DNA of 64,000 nucleotides, taken from NCBI RefSeq assembly GCF_014648495.1, contig NZ_BMRF01000010.1, positions 186,001-250,000 of the forward strand, read 5' to 3'. Positions 52,759 through 62,280 of this stretch are shown in pieces. Positions within the stretch are counted from its first letter, which is position 1; the number at the start of each line of letters is the position of its first letter. This DNA is from Actinomadura cremea. GTDB lineage: Bacteria > Actinomycetota > Actinomycetes > Streptosporangiales > Streptosporangiaceae. A program made the translations under genes and the position numbers. The notes beneath the pieces are model-generated. The model made no database searches, had not been told where the DNA came from, and worked only from the letters and a program-made list of their open reading frames with translations.

Positions 52759-54006
52759 ATGGTAAACACGCCTGCCACCGCCGACCTCGGCCCCGCCACC
52801 GCCCTCGTCTGCCGCGAATGCGGCGCGACGCGCGAACTCGGCCCGTTCTACGCGTGCGACGAGTGTTTCGGCCCCCTCGAGATCTCCTACGACTTCGACG
52901 GCGTCACCCGCGCCGGCATCGAGTCCGGCCCCCGCAACATCTGGCGGTACCGCGGGCTGCTGCCCGTCCCGGCCGACGTCGCGTCCACGCCCAACACCGA
53001 GCCCGGCCTGACCCGGCTCGTCCGGGCCGACAACCTCGCCGAGGCGCTCGGCCTGCAGAAGCTGTGGGTGAAGGACGACAGCGGCAACCCGACCCACTCG
53101 TTCAAGGACCGCGTCGTCGCCGTCGCGCTCGCCGCCGCCCGCGAGCTGGGGTTCAAGGTGCTCGCGTGCCCGTCCACCGGCAACCTCGCGAACGCCGTCG
53201 CCGCCGCCGCGTCCCGCGCCGGGATCCGCTCCGCGGTGTTCGTCCCGTCCAACCTCGAAGCGCAGAAGATCATCACCACGGCCGTCTACGGCGGCACGTT
53301 CGTCACCGTCGACGGCAACTACGACGACGTGAACCGGCTCGCGTCCGAGATCGCCGGCGAGCAGGACGACTGGGCGTTCGTGAACGTCAACGTGCGTCCG
53401 TACTACGCCGAGGGCTCCAAGACCCTCGGCTACGAGATCGCCGAGCAGCTCGGCTGGCGGCTGCCCGACCAGATCGTCGTCCCGGTCGCGTCCGGCTCCC
53501 AGCTCACCAAGATCGACAAGGCGTTCCAGGAGTTCATCAAGCTCGGCCTCGTCGAGGACCGCCCCTACAAGGTCTTCGGCGCGCAGGCCGCCGGCTGCTC
53601 CCCGGTGTCGGCCGCGTTCAAGGCCGGCCACGACGTGATCCGCCCGGTCAAGCCCGACACCATCGCCAAGTCCCTCGCCATCGGCAACCCCGCCGACGGC
53701 CCGTACGTCCTGGACGTCGCCCGCCGCACCGGCGGCACCGTCGAGGACGTCACCGACGAGCAGGTCGTCGAGGGCATCCGGCTGCTCGCCCGCACCGAGG
53801 GCGTCTTCGGTGAGACCGCGGGCGGCGTCACCGTCGCGACCCTCCGCAAGCTGGTCGAGGGCGGCGCGCTCGACCCGGCCGCGGAGACCGTGATCATCAA
53901 CTCCGGGGACGGCCTGAAGACCCTGGACGCCGTCGCCCCGGTGGTCGCGCCGAGCGCGAACATCGCCCCGTCCCTGGAGGCGTTCCGCGCCTCGGGCCTC
54001 GCCTGA
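52759..54006 (+). CDS. thrC: Threonine synthase
   Basis: 415 residues, ATG 52759. PLP-dependent fold type II: the lysine in SGNPTHSFKDRVVAVALAA (near residue 115), PSTGNLANAVAA phosphate loop, VASGSQLTKIDKAFQEF and the late NSGDGLKTLD. A four-cysteine zinc-ribbon-like head (CRECGATRELGPFYACDEC) is present, as in actinobacterial ThrC. Converts O-phosphohomoserine to threonine. A SAM riboswitch on threonine synthase makes sense because homoserine is shared with methionine/SAM synthesis. cysO-like gene follows 20 bases on. Confidence 0.95.
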   Translation: MVNTPATADLGPATALVCRECGATRELGPFYACDECFGPLEISYDFDGVTRAGIESGPRNIWRYRGLLPVPADVASTPNTEPGLTRLVRADNLAEALGLQKLWVKDDSGNPTHSFKDRVVAVALAAARELGFKVLACPSTGNLANAVAAAASRAGIRSAVFVPSNLEAQKIITTAVYGGTFVTVDGNYDDVNRLASEIAGEQDDWAFVNVNVRPYYAEGSKTLGYEIAEQLGWRLPDQIVVPVASGSQLTKIDKAFQEFIKLGLVEDRPYKVFGAQAAGCSPVSAAFKAGHDVIRPVKPDTIAKSLAIGNPADGPYVLDVARRTGGTVEDVTDEQVVEGIRLLARTEGVFGETAGGVTVATLRKLVEGGALDPAAETVIINSGDGLKTLDAVAPVVAPSANIAPSLEAFRASGLA

Positions 54007-54026
54007 GAACGAAGAGGAGTCGAGCA

Positions 54027-54305
54027 ATGAGCACCGTGTCCGTGCGGATCCCGACGATCCTGCGCACCTACACCGGCGGCGAGGCGGAGGTGAAGGCCGA
54101 GGGCGAGACCCTGCGCGCCGTCATCGCCGACCTCGAGGCGAGCCACACCGGCATCTCCGCCCGCGTCCTCGACGACGCCGGCAAGCTCCGCCGCTTCGTC
54201 AACGTGTACGTGGGCGACGAGGACGTCCGGTTCGCCGAGGGCCTCGACACCCCGACCCCGGCCGGCGTGCAGATCTCGATCATCCCCGCCGTCGCCGGCG
54301 GCTGA
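54027..54305 (+). CDS. cysO: CysO-like small sulfur carrier (MoaD/ThiS family)
   Basis: 92 residues ending in the diglycine required for thiocarboxylate formation (IIPAVAGG). Close to mycobacterial CysO throughout: SVRIPTILRTYTGGEAEV, AVIADLEASHTGISARV and RRFVNVYVGDEDVRF. CysO donates sulfide to O-phosphoserine for cysteine synthesis with CysM and is released by Mec; neither partner is in this window. Co-transcribed with thrC under the SAM riboswitch. Confidence 0.88.
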   Translation: MSTVSVRIPTILRTYTGGEAEVKAEGETLRAVIADLEASHTGISARVLDDAGKLRRFVNVYVGDEDVRFAEGLDTPTPAGVQISIIPAVAGG

Positions 54306-54314
54306 CGCGGCCGT

Positions 54315-54348
54315 CCCGTCCGGCGCACGCTCCCGTGCGCCGGACGGG
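54315..54348 (+). terminator. Terminator after cysO
   Basis: CCCGTCCGGCGCACG (54315-54329), four-base loop, CGTGCGCCGGACGGG (54334-54348): perfect 15-base-pair stem nine bases after the stop; no T tract. Confidence 0.7.
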
Positions 54349-54829
54349 GAATCGCCGCCGACGCCCGCCCACGGGCGATTCGGCCCACTCCGGCCCGTCC
54401 TGACGGCCCTGCGCGCCGACGGGCTCATCCTGGGGAAACGTACGCGTTCCCGCGGCCGGCCCGACGTCCGCCGCGCGCCGCGCGCCCCATCACCGTGGTC
54501 GTGAGCCACCCACCGCCCCCACGGTCACCGCCGCCCCCTCCGCTCCGGACGACACCGTCATATCGGGCGAACGTTTCCAGGTAATACCGGCGAAATGTCG
54601 GCTATTCCCCTGGGCGGATTGCCGAGGAAACGGGATCAATTCCGGAGATCATCGCTTTTTCCGAGGGGCCGTGCCGCGCTGTGGGGACGCTTTTTCGCCG
54701 CCTGGTTTTGCTGGGCTGATCTTGGAACATGTTGGCCAGGGGCTTGAGTGTGACGTCATTTCTTTCCTGGAAGAGTGGCTCATGAGCGCTCCACCAGGGA
54801 GCGTGCCAACCCACAGAGAAGGAAAACGC
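54349..54829 (+). other. Intergenic region with a possible regulator fragment
   Basis: One short frame (54378-54480) reads RFGPLRPVLTALRADGLILG then KRTRSRGRPDVR, similar to the C-terminal end of a GntR-type winged helix; it has no start and could be a fossil. The rest includes an AT-richer block (54560-54760) leading into the secreted-protein gene, with GAGAAGGA before its ATG. In related genomes a cold-shock gene often lies between moaD/cysO and groEL; none is here. Confidence 0.35.
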
Positions 54830-55786
54830 ATGAATCGCATTGCTCGTGCGGCGGTGATCGGCGGGATCGCGATGGGTGCGCCCATCCTCCTGGCGCCCTC
54901 GGCCATGGCGGCCCCCGAGGCCTCGGCGAAGAAGGACATCAACATCTTCGTGGTCGAGAAGGCCACCGTCGGCCACAACGGTCCGGTCTACGTCGTCGAG
55001 AGCGGCCCTGGCGACCTCGCCTACAGCAACGTCACCGACTCGCCGAAGGCGTCGCCCAAGGTGGGCAACAAGTCGGTCGAGGCCGGCGACATCAAGACCA
55101 CGCTCAAGGGCGGCAAGAACAACACCGTCGTCAACGAGGTCGAGGGCTCCGAGCAGGACTCGATCAAGGGCGGTGCGAACAACCACCAGGCCGAGGCGAA
55201 GCCCGAGGCCGCCGCTCAGGAGGCGCAGGCCGAGGAGGCCAAGCCGGAGGCCGCCGCTCAGGAGGCCCAGGCTGAGGAGGCCAAGCCCGAGGCTGCCGCT
55301 CACCAGGCGCAGGCCGAGGAGGCCAAGCCGGAGGCCGCCGCTCAGGAGGCCCAGGCTGAGGAGGCCAAGCCCGAGGCCGCCGCTCACCAGGCGCAGGCCG
55401 AGGAGGCCAAGCCGGAGGCCGCCGCCCACCAGGCGCAGGCCGAGGAGGCCAAGCCCGAGGCCGGTGCCCAGGAGGGGGCCCAGCAGCAGGAGGCGCGCAC
55501 CGGCGGCCACAAGGACGACAAGGGCGGCCACGGGGACCACAAGGGCGGCCCGAGCGCCGTGTTCGCTGCGGAGAAGTCGACCGTCGGCACCAACGGCCCG
55601 ACCGTCGCCGTGGAGTCCGGTCCGGGCAACCTGGCCTTCAGCAACGTGACGGGCTCGCCGAAGGCGTCGCCCAAGGTCGGGAACGAGTCGGTCAAGACCG
55701 GTGACTTCCACACCCACCTCAAGGACGGCAAGGGCAACACCGTCGTCAACGAGGTCGAAGGGGCCGAGCAGGACTCCGTGAAGTAG
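54830..55786 (+). CDS. Secreted two-headed repeat protein, unknown family
   Basis: 318 residues. Signal peptide cleaved at APSAMA-APE (about residue 27). Head 1 (about 37-112) and head 2 (about 244-318) are copies of one domain, sharing TVGxNGP, VESGPGxLAxSNVT, SPKASPKVGN, SVxxGD and GKxNTVVNEVEGxEQDS. Between them seven 14-residue units of EAKPEAAAxxAQAE (122-219), a probable rigid charged helix, and a Gly/His/Asp-rich hinge. No membrane anchor, cysteine or sorting signal, so it should be released or bound to the wall non-covalently. High Ala/Lys/Glu and Gly/Val content suggest strong expression. Confidence 0.8.
   Translation: MNRIARAAVIGGIAMGAPILLAPSAMAAPEASAKKDINIFVVEKATVGHNGPVYVVESGPGDLAYSNVTDSPKASPKVGNKSVEAGDIKTTLKGGKNNTVVNEVEGSEQDSIKGGANNHQAEAKPEAAAQEAQAEEAKPEAAAQEAQAEEAKPEAAAHQAQAEEAKPEAAAQEAQAEEAKPEAAAHQAQAEEAKPEAAAHQAQAEEAKPEAGAQEGAQQQEARTGGHKDDKGGHGDHKGGPSAVFAAEKSTVGTNGPTVAVESGPGNLAFSNVTGSPKASPKVGNESVKTGDFHTHLKDGKGNTVVNEVEGAEQDSVK
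55193..55486 (+). repeat. Seven tandem 42-base units in the secreted two-headed protein
   Basis: Period 42 bases (14 codons), seven copies, differing mainly at the HQ/QE codons; units alternate CAGGAGGCN and CACCAGGCG versions, indicating both duplication and gene conversion. The last unit is degenerate. Confidence 0.88.
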
Positions 55787-55898
55787 TCCGCCCCGCCGAG
55801 CGGTGGCGGGCGCTCGACGCGCCGGCAGTGGCCACCGACCGCAGGAGCACGGCGCGTCCGACCGACCCAGCCTGTCGGACGCGCGGGGAATGACCCCA

Positions 55899-55941
55899 AC
55901 GGCCGCTCCGGACGAGAGCCTCTCGAGTCCGGAGCGGCCGT
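55899..55941 (+). terminator. Terminator after the two-headed protein gene
   Basis: ACGGCCGCTCCGGAC (55899-55913), 13-base loop, GTCCGGAGCGGCCGT (55927-55941): perfect 15-base-pair stem, then TCCC. Confidence 0.72.
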
Positions 55942-56075
55942 TCCCGTCCATGCACACCGCCGAAAACGGCGGCCCCCGAAATCCCCGAGCCGTTCACCCC
56001 GCGGACCGGCATCGGCCCCCATAAGTGCCCCCATTCCGGAAGCGACCATGCGCGCGCGGTGTCTAGCATGTGCTG

Positions 56076-56480
56076 ATGACAGATCGCGATTTGCCGGACT
56101 TGATTCATTTGGCGGACGAACTCGGCAGCAGCGTCGTCCACCGGCTCACGCACCGGGACGGCGAAGTCCTGATCGGCGAGATCGAGGTCCGCAGCACGTT
56201 CGTGAACGGCCGGATCGGGAGCAGCGTGCGCACCGAGGACCTCGACGAGTGGGGAGCGGTCCTCGACGACCTGGAGCGGGGCGACAACACGGCGTGGCGG
56301 GAGGGCGGGCGCGACCCGGAGCTCTGGCTCGAGCTGGACGACGACGACCGGCTCCACGCGACCGTGGTCGATCACACGGCGTCCCTCGTGGCGGTGGAAC
56401 TCGCGATCGAGGTGCCCGACGGATGGCTCGACGACCAGTTCGAGCGCTTGGACCGGCTCCGCGAGGCCATCGGCACGTAG
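56076..56480 (+). CDS. DUF5959 family protein
   Basis: 134 residues, ATG 56076. Family pattern: DLIHLADELGSSVVHRL, EIEVRSTFVNGRIGSSVRTEDLDEW region, AVLDDLERGDNTAWREGG, a central ELWLELDDDDRLHATVVDH strand and the end DGWLDDQFERLDRLREAI. Small, acidic, soluble; function unknown. Followed by the decayed groEL promoter copy. Confidence 0.75.
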   Translation: MTDRDLPDLIHLADELGSSVVHRLTHRDGEVLIGEIEVRSTFVNGRIGSSVRTEDLDEWGAVLDDLERGDNTAWREGGRDPELWLELDDDDRLHATVVDHTASLVAVELAIEVPDGWLDDQFERLDRLREAIGT

Positions 56481-56489
56481 CGTCCGCAC

Positions 56490-56537
56490 GCGAGGATGCG
56501 CGTCGCTCACACTCGACAGGCCGGAGTGAACAAGAAG
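56490..56537 (+). repeat. Decayed duplicate of the groEL CIRCE promoter
   Basis: GCGAGGATGCGCGTCGCTCA then CACTCGACAGGCCGGAGTG matches 58036-58083 over about 48 bases (roughly 37 identical, no gaps), at a constant offset of 1,546. The HrcA site is degraded (CACTC-N9-GAGTG remains, outer TTAG/CTAA lost). No heat-shock gene follows; a terminator hairpin does. Confidence 0.75.
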
Positions 56538-56561
56538 AGGACTAGACACCCCCGACCGGCT

Positions 56562-56600
56562 AACGGACGGCCCCATCACGGACGACCGGGGCCGTCCGTT
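56562..56600 (+). terminator. Stem-loop terminator
   Basis: AACGGACGGCCCC (56562-56574), 13-base loop, GGGGCCGTCCGTT (56588-56600): perfect 13-base-pair stem after the decayed promoter copy. A partial copy of the right arm (GGGCCGTCCGTTCCG) recurs at 57221-57235. Confidence 0.6.
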
Positions 56601-56827
56601 CCGCGCTGGTGCGGCTCGCCGTCGACGCCGGTCGACCGGACGGCAACGATGACCGGCCATGGACTCGTCCCCTCCGGATCACGACGTCGAGCTGCCGGTC
56701 AGCATGCCCATGCGGCAATGCACGAGGACGCGGCTCAGGGACGTGGAGTCTGTGATCTCATCCGGTCGCGGCTGACCTCCCGAATCGATCCTGGTCGGTC
56801 GGAGGCGCCGTCGGGCATCATCAGGTT

Positions 56828-57118
56828 GTGATCGATTACCGGGTTCTGGAGTACGACAAGGTCATTGCGCAGGGCCGGAGCGGCATTGACATCTCATGGA
56901 TATGGAGCCTGGACCGTGACTTGATCCCGATGCTCGGGCACCTCTTGCCGTACGCCGACACAATGTTCAACAGTTCGCAGGTGAGCTCGCTGGCCACGGA
57001 GTTGGACCGCCTGCCCGCCGGCAGCCCCCTGGTGCCCGACGTACGAGACGACCTCAAGCATCTGTGTGAGCTCACGGCAAACGGAGGACATCGTCAGCTC
57101 TGGTTCTTCGGAGACTGA
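56828..57118 (+). CDS. Small hypothetical protein
   Basis: 96 residues from GTG 56828. Soluble; starts IDYRVLEYDKVIAQGRSG then SIDISWIW-like (here GIDISWIWSLDRDLIPML), LATELDRLPAGSPLVPDVRD and ends RQLWFFGD. Lower GC than the core genes. No recognised domain; the frame and third-position bias support it as coding. Confidence 0.5.
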   Translation: MIDYRVLEYDKVIAQGRSGIDISWIWSLDRDLIPMLGHLLPYADTMFNSSQVSSLATELDRLPAGSPLVPDVRDDLKHLCELTANGGHRQLWFFGD

Positions 57119-57129
57119 GAGTCGGCGGC

Positions 57130-57242
57130 ACGCCCCGCGCGCGGTGATCGCGCGGACGCCTATGGATGTGTTGGCGGCGAACGCTGCGTGCATGCGGGGC
57201 AGGTCGGAGACGTGGACCGGGCCGTCCGTTCCGTGATCGTTC
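57130..57242 (-). pseudogene. Fragment resembling the C-terminus of an aminotransferase class IV protein
   Basis: On the minus strand a stretch reads DGPVHVSDLPRMHAAFAANT followed by SIGVRAITA, the pattern of the C-terminal segment of branched-chain/ADC-lyase-type enzymes (DL..F..AF.TNS.GV.PI). It lacks start, stop and flanking sequence of the family. Lies between the two small genes of this island. Confidence 0.4.
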
Positions 57243-57394
57243 CGTATTGAGGTTGACGGACGTCCTCGGCTTGTGTGATCTTCAAGGTAGCCAACGCTGG
57301 TGTCTGTTTTGTGGTGCCTCACGGTGAGGCGCTCGCATTGCAGGTGCCACAGCCCACGGCTTCGACCGTGATCTGTGGCATTCCCGGACCAGCG

Positions 57395-57559
57395 ATGGAC
57401 CCACCTGTCGAAAGGCGGTCTGTCGTGTTTGTCGTCTATGGTGCGCTGATCACAATCGTCCCGTGGCTTGTCCTGGGACTCGTGGCGCTCATCCGAGTTC
57501 ACCCCCAGGACATTCCCGATGTCATCCAGGCCCTGTCCCGTTGGGGACGGCGCTACTAA
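57395..57559 (+). CDS. Small single-pass membrane protein
   Basis: 54 residues from ATG 57395 (GTG 57425 with AAAGGCGG upstream is an alternative giving 44). One helix (VVYGALITIVPWLVLGLVAL) then IRVHPQDIPDVIQALSRWGR, a short amphipathic end. Too small for family assignment; similar small proteins occur in actinomycetes. Likely regulated separately from its neighbours. Confidence 0.5.
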   Translation: MDPPVERRSVVFVVYGALITIVPWLVLGLVALIRVHPQDIPDVIQALSRWGRRY

Positions 57560-58035
57560 GCGGTAGTCCGAACCTTCGCTCAGCGCCGCCTGTGGACGTC
57601 CCACCGGTCTGCTTCGGTGCGCGGGGGTCCATGGGGGTCGTGTAGCCCCTGGCGAGCGCACGCTCGACCACCGTGACCGGCGCTCGGCGCGGCGCGCGGC
57701 CGTCCGGTTCCGCCGGGCGGCCGCGACGGCGACGCGGGCGCCGCCGCCGCTTGACGGGATGGCGGTGGGACGGACGGCGGCCGGTTCCACCGACCTCGGA
57801 GCCTCAAGTCTCGGGCTGAGGGCGTGCGGCGTCCGCTTCCGGCCGCCCCGGAGCCGGCGGCCATCCTGCGGGACGCGCGACGAGCGGTTCGAGACGGCTG
57901 AGGACGGTCGGCTCTTCCGCGAGTACCGACGTACGGCCGCGCACAGTGGATCACAGCAGCGCACTCCGGGCGGTCCTTCGAGGGACTGCGGGCCTGGTCA
58001 GGAAGGCTCTGCCGAGGTAGATGAACCTTCCCCCG
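57560..58035. other. Intergenic region before groEL, no gene seen
   Basis: About 475 bases. Several open frames on both strands are Arg/Pro/Ala-rich without start sites or domains. Composition is high GC with no coding-like phase bias. Ends at the CIRCE-controlled promoter. Confidence 0.5.
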
Positions 58036-58051
58036 GCGAGGATGCGCGTTG

Positions 58052-58081
58052 CTTGCACTCGACAGGGTAGAGTGCTAAAAA
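58052..58081 (+). promoter_or_regulatory. groEL promoter with first CIRCE element
   Basis: CTTGCACTC-GACAGGGTA-GAGTGCTAA (58052-58078) is a near-consensus CIRCE (HrcA operator, 9-base spacer). TTGCAC (58053-58058) and TAAAAA (58076-58081), 17 bases apart, form the promoter inside it, so HrcA binding blocks polymerase directly. hrcA itself is not in the window. Confidence 0.85.
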
Positions 58082-58085
58082 ACGG

Positions 58086-58112
58086 TTGGCACTCCACTGT
58101 GGAGAGTGACAA
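58086..58112 (+). promoter_or_regulatory. Second CIRCE-like element
   Basis: TTGGCACTC-CACTGTGGA-GAGTGACAA (58086-58112): same 9-base spacing, 7-base-pair core, starting seven bases after the first element. Tandem HrcA sites just downstream of the start site. Confidence 0.7.
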
Positions 58113-58212
58113 CTTCACAGTCTGGGTCGGGGCGATGAGACCTCAGACCGGCGGCGGAATGGCAGTCGCCGGCCGGGGTCGTCCGTCGCGGGCGTCGGCT
58201 CGATCCGTCTAA

Positions 58213-59871
<1,659 letters not shown>

Positions 59872-59908
59872 TCCGGTCCACGCCCACCCGTACCGGGTGA
59901 ACGGCGGT

Positions 59909-59941
59909 AAAGAGGGCGGTCCCTTCGGGGCCGCCCTCTTT
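59909..59941 (+). terminator. Terminator after groEL
   Basis: AAAGAGGGCGG (59909-59919) pairs with CCGCCCTCTTT (59931-59941), extended by CCC/GGG around TTC; 37 bases after the stop. Confidence 0.8.
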
Positions 59942-60031
59942 CGCCTTTCCGGCGAGAACGGGAAATCGGGTGAACCGATGTTCGATCGGGTGCGTCCGAT
60001 ACCCAATTCGCCGACGTCGGAAAGGAACGGG

Positions 60032-62248
60032 ATGATCGACGCACTGCCCGAGATGCTGGTCGACCCGCCGTGGGAGCGGGAGGCCCGCGCATACCGCGAG
60101 GCCACCGCCGCCGCACGCGCGGCCGCGGGGAAGGACGACCGGCTCGTTCCCGGGCTGGAGCCCCCCGCCGGACAGAGCCTCGTCTGGGAGTTCGGCGAAC
60201 ACGAAGAGTGGCTGAAGCTGTGCGATCGGCCGCCGTTCAGTTCCGAACAGAAACGGAGCCTTCTGCGGACGGAGGGATGGACCGGAGTCGTCCGGGTGTA
60301 CGGGGAAGGGAAACTCACCTATACGCCGGACCAGGCCGACATGTTCACAGCCGCGCCCGAAGAACTCGTCCGGCCGCTGCTCGCGGAGTGGAACCCCCGT
60401 TTCGAGTCCTACGGCGGGACGGCCCTCAAGGCGCTGACGGCACGTTTCGGGCTCGACGTTCGGCATGTCGTGTTCGCGAACATCGCCAAGGTCCGGACAG
60501 CGCAGGCGTTGATGCCGTTCCTGGACGTCGAGGCGGCTCGGCTGGCGGCCGACTGGCTCGTCCGGCTCCGGTCGCGCCGGCGCGAGGCCCGTGACTGGTT
60601 CGCCCGGCACGGCGTCGCCGCGGTGCCGTTCCTGGTACCGGACGCCCTGGACAAGCGGCGCGTGCCGCGCGAGAAGGCCCGGGCCGCGCTGGCCCTGATC
60701 GCGTCCGCGCACGGTGCGCCGGCGGTGGTGGACGCCGCCCGCCGGTTCGGCGACCGCGCCGCCGACACCGTGGAACGGATCCTCGCCGGGGACACCGCGC
60801 GGGCCGACACCGGCGAGACCCCGAAGGCGCCGGTCGCCAAGCCCGTCAAGCCGTCGAAGACGCCATGGCTGGACCGCGGCGCCCTCCCGGACGTGCGCCT
60901 GCGGGACGGACGCGCGCTGCCGCCCGAGGCGGTCGAGAACCTCATCGGCGCGCTCGTCCTCTCCCCGGGCGTCCCGTGGAACGGCCGGGCGACGATGTAC
61001 CCGGGCCTGGACGACGTGCTGGGCCTGTGCGACCGCGCGTCGCTGGCCGCGTTCGGACGGGCGATCTTCGAGAACTGGATCACCGCCCGGACGCCGTCCC
61101 GCAGCGGCTGGGTCCTCGACCAGCTCTGCCGGACGGCCGACGACGAGGCCGTCCGGCGGGTCGGGGCGCTGCTGCTGCGCACCTGGCCGGCGCCCGGGAC
61201 CGACAAGCACGCCGTCCAGGTGCTGCGGGAGATCGGCACCGACACTGCGCTGACCCAGCTCGACCGCATCGCCCGGCAGGCCAAGGCGCCCGGCCGGCGG
61301 AGCGCGGCCGAGGGCTGCCTGGCGCTGGCGGCCCGGACGCGCGGACTGACGGCGGACGAACTCGCCGACCGGCTCGTCCCCGACCTCGGGCTGGACGACG
61401 CCGGGACGCTCGTCCTCGACTACGGCCCGCGCCGCTTCACGGTCGGGTTCGACGAGGGGCTGCGGCCGTTCGTCGTCGACGAGGCGGGCAGGCACCGCAA
61501 GGCCCTGCCGAAGCCGGGCGCCAAGGACGACGGCGCGCTCGCGCCCGCCGCGTACCGGCGGTTCGCCGAGCTGAAGAAGGAGGTCCGGGACGTCGCGGCC
61601 GACCAGATCCGGCGGCTCGAACGCGCGATGGTGACCGGACGCCGCTGGAGCGTCGCCGAGTTCGAGCGGTACTTCGTCCGGCACCCGCTCCTGTGGCACA
61701 TCGCCCGCAGGCTCGTCTGGACGGCCGACGGCACCCGGTTCAGGCTCGCCGAGGACCGGACGCCCGCCGACGCCGACGACGAGGCGATGCGGCTCCCGGA
61801 GACGGCCCGCGTCGGGATCCCGCACCCGGTGGAACTCGGCGACGCGCTGCGGGAATGGGCGCGGGTGTTCGCCGACTACGAGATCGTCCAGCCGTTCGCC
61901 CAGCTCGGACGGCCGGTGGACGCGCTCACCGAGGCCGAGCGCCGCACCGGACGGCTGGAGCGATTCGAGGGCGTCACCGTCCCGTCCGGTGCGGTCCTCG
62001 GGCTGCTGCGGCGGGGCTGGGAGCGGGGCCCGGTCGAGGACGGCGGCGTCCACCACACGGTCGTCCGCCGCCTCCCGGGGGAGATCGGCGACCTCCTCGT
62101 CGTGCTGGAGCCCGGCATCGCGGTCACCGCCGTCGACGCCCTTCCTCAGCAGACGATCACCGAGGTGGGGTTCGTCCGGCCGCCCGGGGACGCGCTCGAT
62201 CCCGTCGGCGCGGCCGAACTGCTGGCCGACCTTTCCAGCCTGGCATGA
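60032..62248 (+). CDS. DUF4132 domain protein
   Basis: About 738 residues from ATG 60032 (AAAGGAACGG just upstream; an ATG at 59978 would add 18). N-terminal helical region of about 280 residues with a K/P linker (KAPVAKPVKPSKTPW), a HEAT-like helical middle (RRVGALLLRTWPAPG, VLREIGTDTALTQLDRIA) and the DUF4132 part: LVLDYGPRRFTVGFDEGL, RKALPKPGAKDD, FAELKKEVRDVAADQIRRLE, HPLLWHIARRLVW and FADYEIVQPFAQLGRP. These proteins often travel with MoxR/VWA/SWIM genes, none of which is here. Confidence 0.85.
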   Translation: MIDALPEMLVDPPWEREARAYREATAAARAAAGKDDRLVPGLEPPAGQSLVWEFGEHEEWLKLCDRPPFSSEQKRSLLRTEGWTGVVRVYGEGKLTYTPDQADMFTAAPEELVRPLLAEWNPRFESYGGTALKALTARFGLDVRHVVFANIAKVRTAQALMPFLDVEAARLAADWLVRLRSRRREARDWFARHGVAAVPFLVPDALDKRRVPREKARAALALIASAHGAPAVVDAARRFGDRAADTVERILAGDTARADTGETPKAPVAKPVKPSKTPWLDRGALPDVRLRDGRALPPEAVENLIGALVLSPGVPWNGRATMYPGLDDVLGLCDRASLAAFGRAIFENWITARTPSRSGWVLDQLCRTADDEAVRRVGALLLRTWPAPGTDKHAVQVLREIGTDTALTQLDRIARQAKAPGRRSAAEGCLALAARTRGLTADELADRLVPDLGLDDAGTLVLDYGPRRFTVGFDEGLRPFVVDEAGRHRKALPKPGAKDDGALAPAAYRRFAELKKEVRDVAADQIRRLERAMVTGRRWSVAEFERYFVRHPLLWHIARRLVWTADGTRFRLAEDRTPADADDEAMRLPETARVGIPHPVELGDALREWARVFADYEIVQPFAQLGRPVDALTEAERRTGRLERFEGVTVPSGAVLGLLRRGWERGPVEDGGVHHTVVRRLPGEIGDLLVVLEPGIAVTAVDALPQQTITEVGFVRPPGDALDPVGAAELLADLSSLA

Positions 62249-62280
62249 CCCCCGACGGTTCAACGAGTGGAGCATGAGCC

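Noticed and set aside
55193-55486. 42-base repeats as a CRISPR array or intergenic minisatellite
   Set aside because: No spacers, perfect reading frame, and they encode a charged linker within an exported protein.
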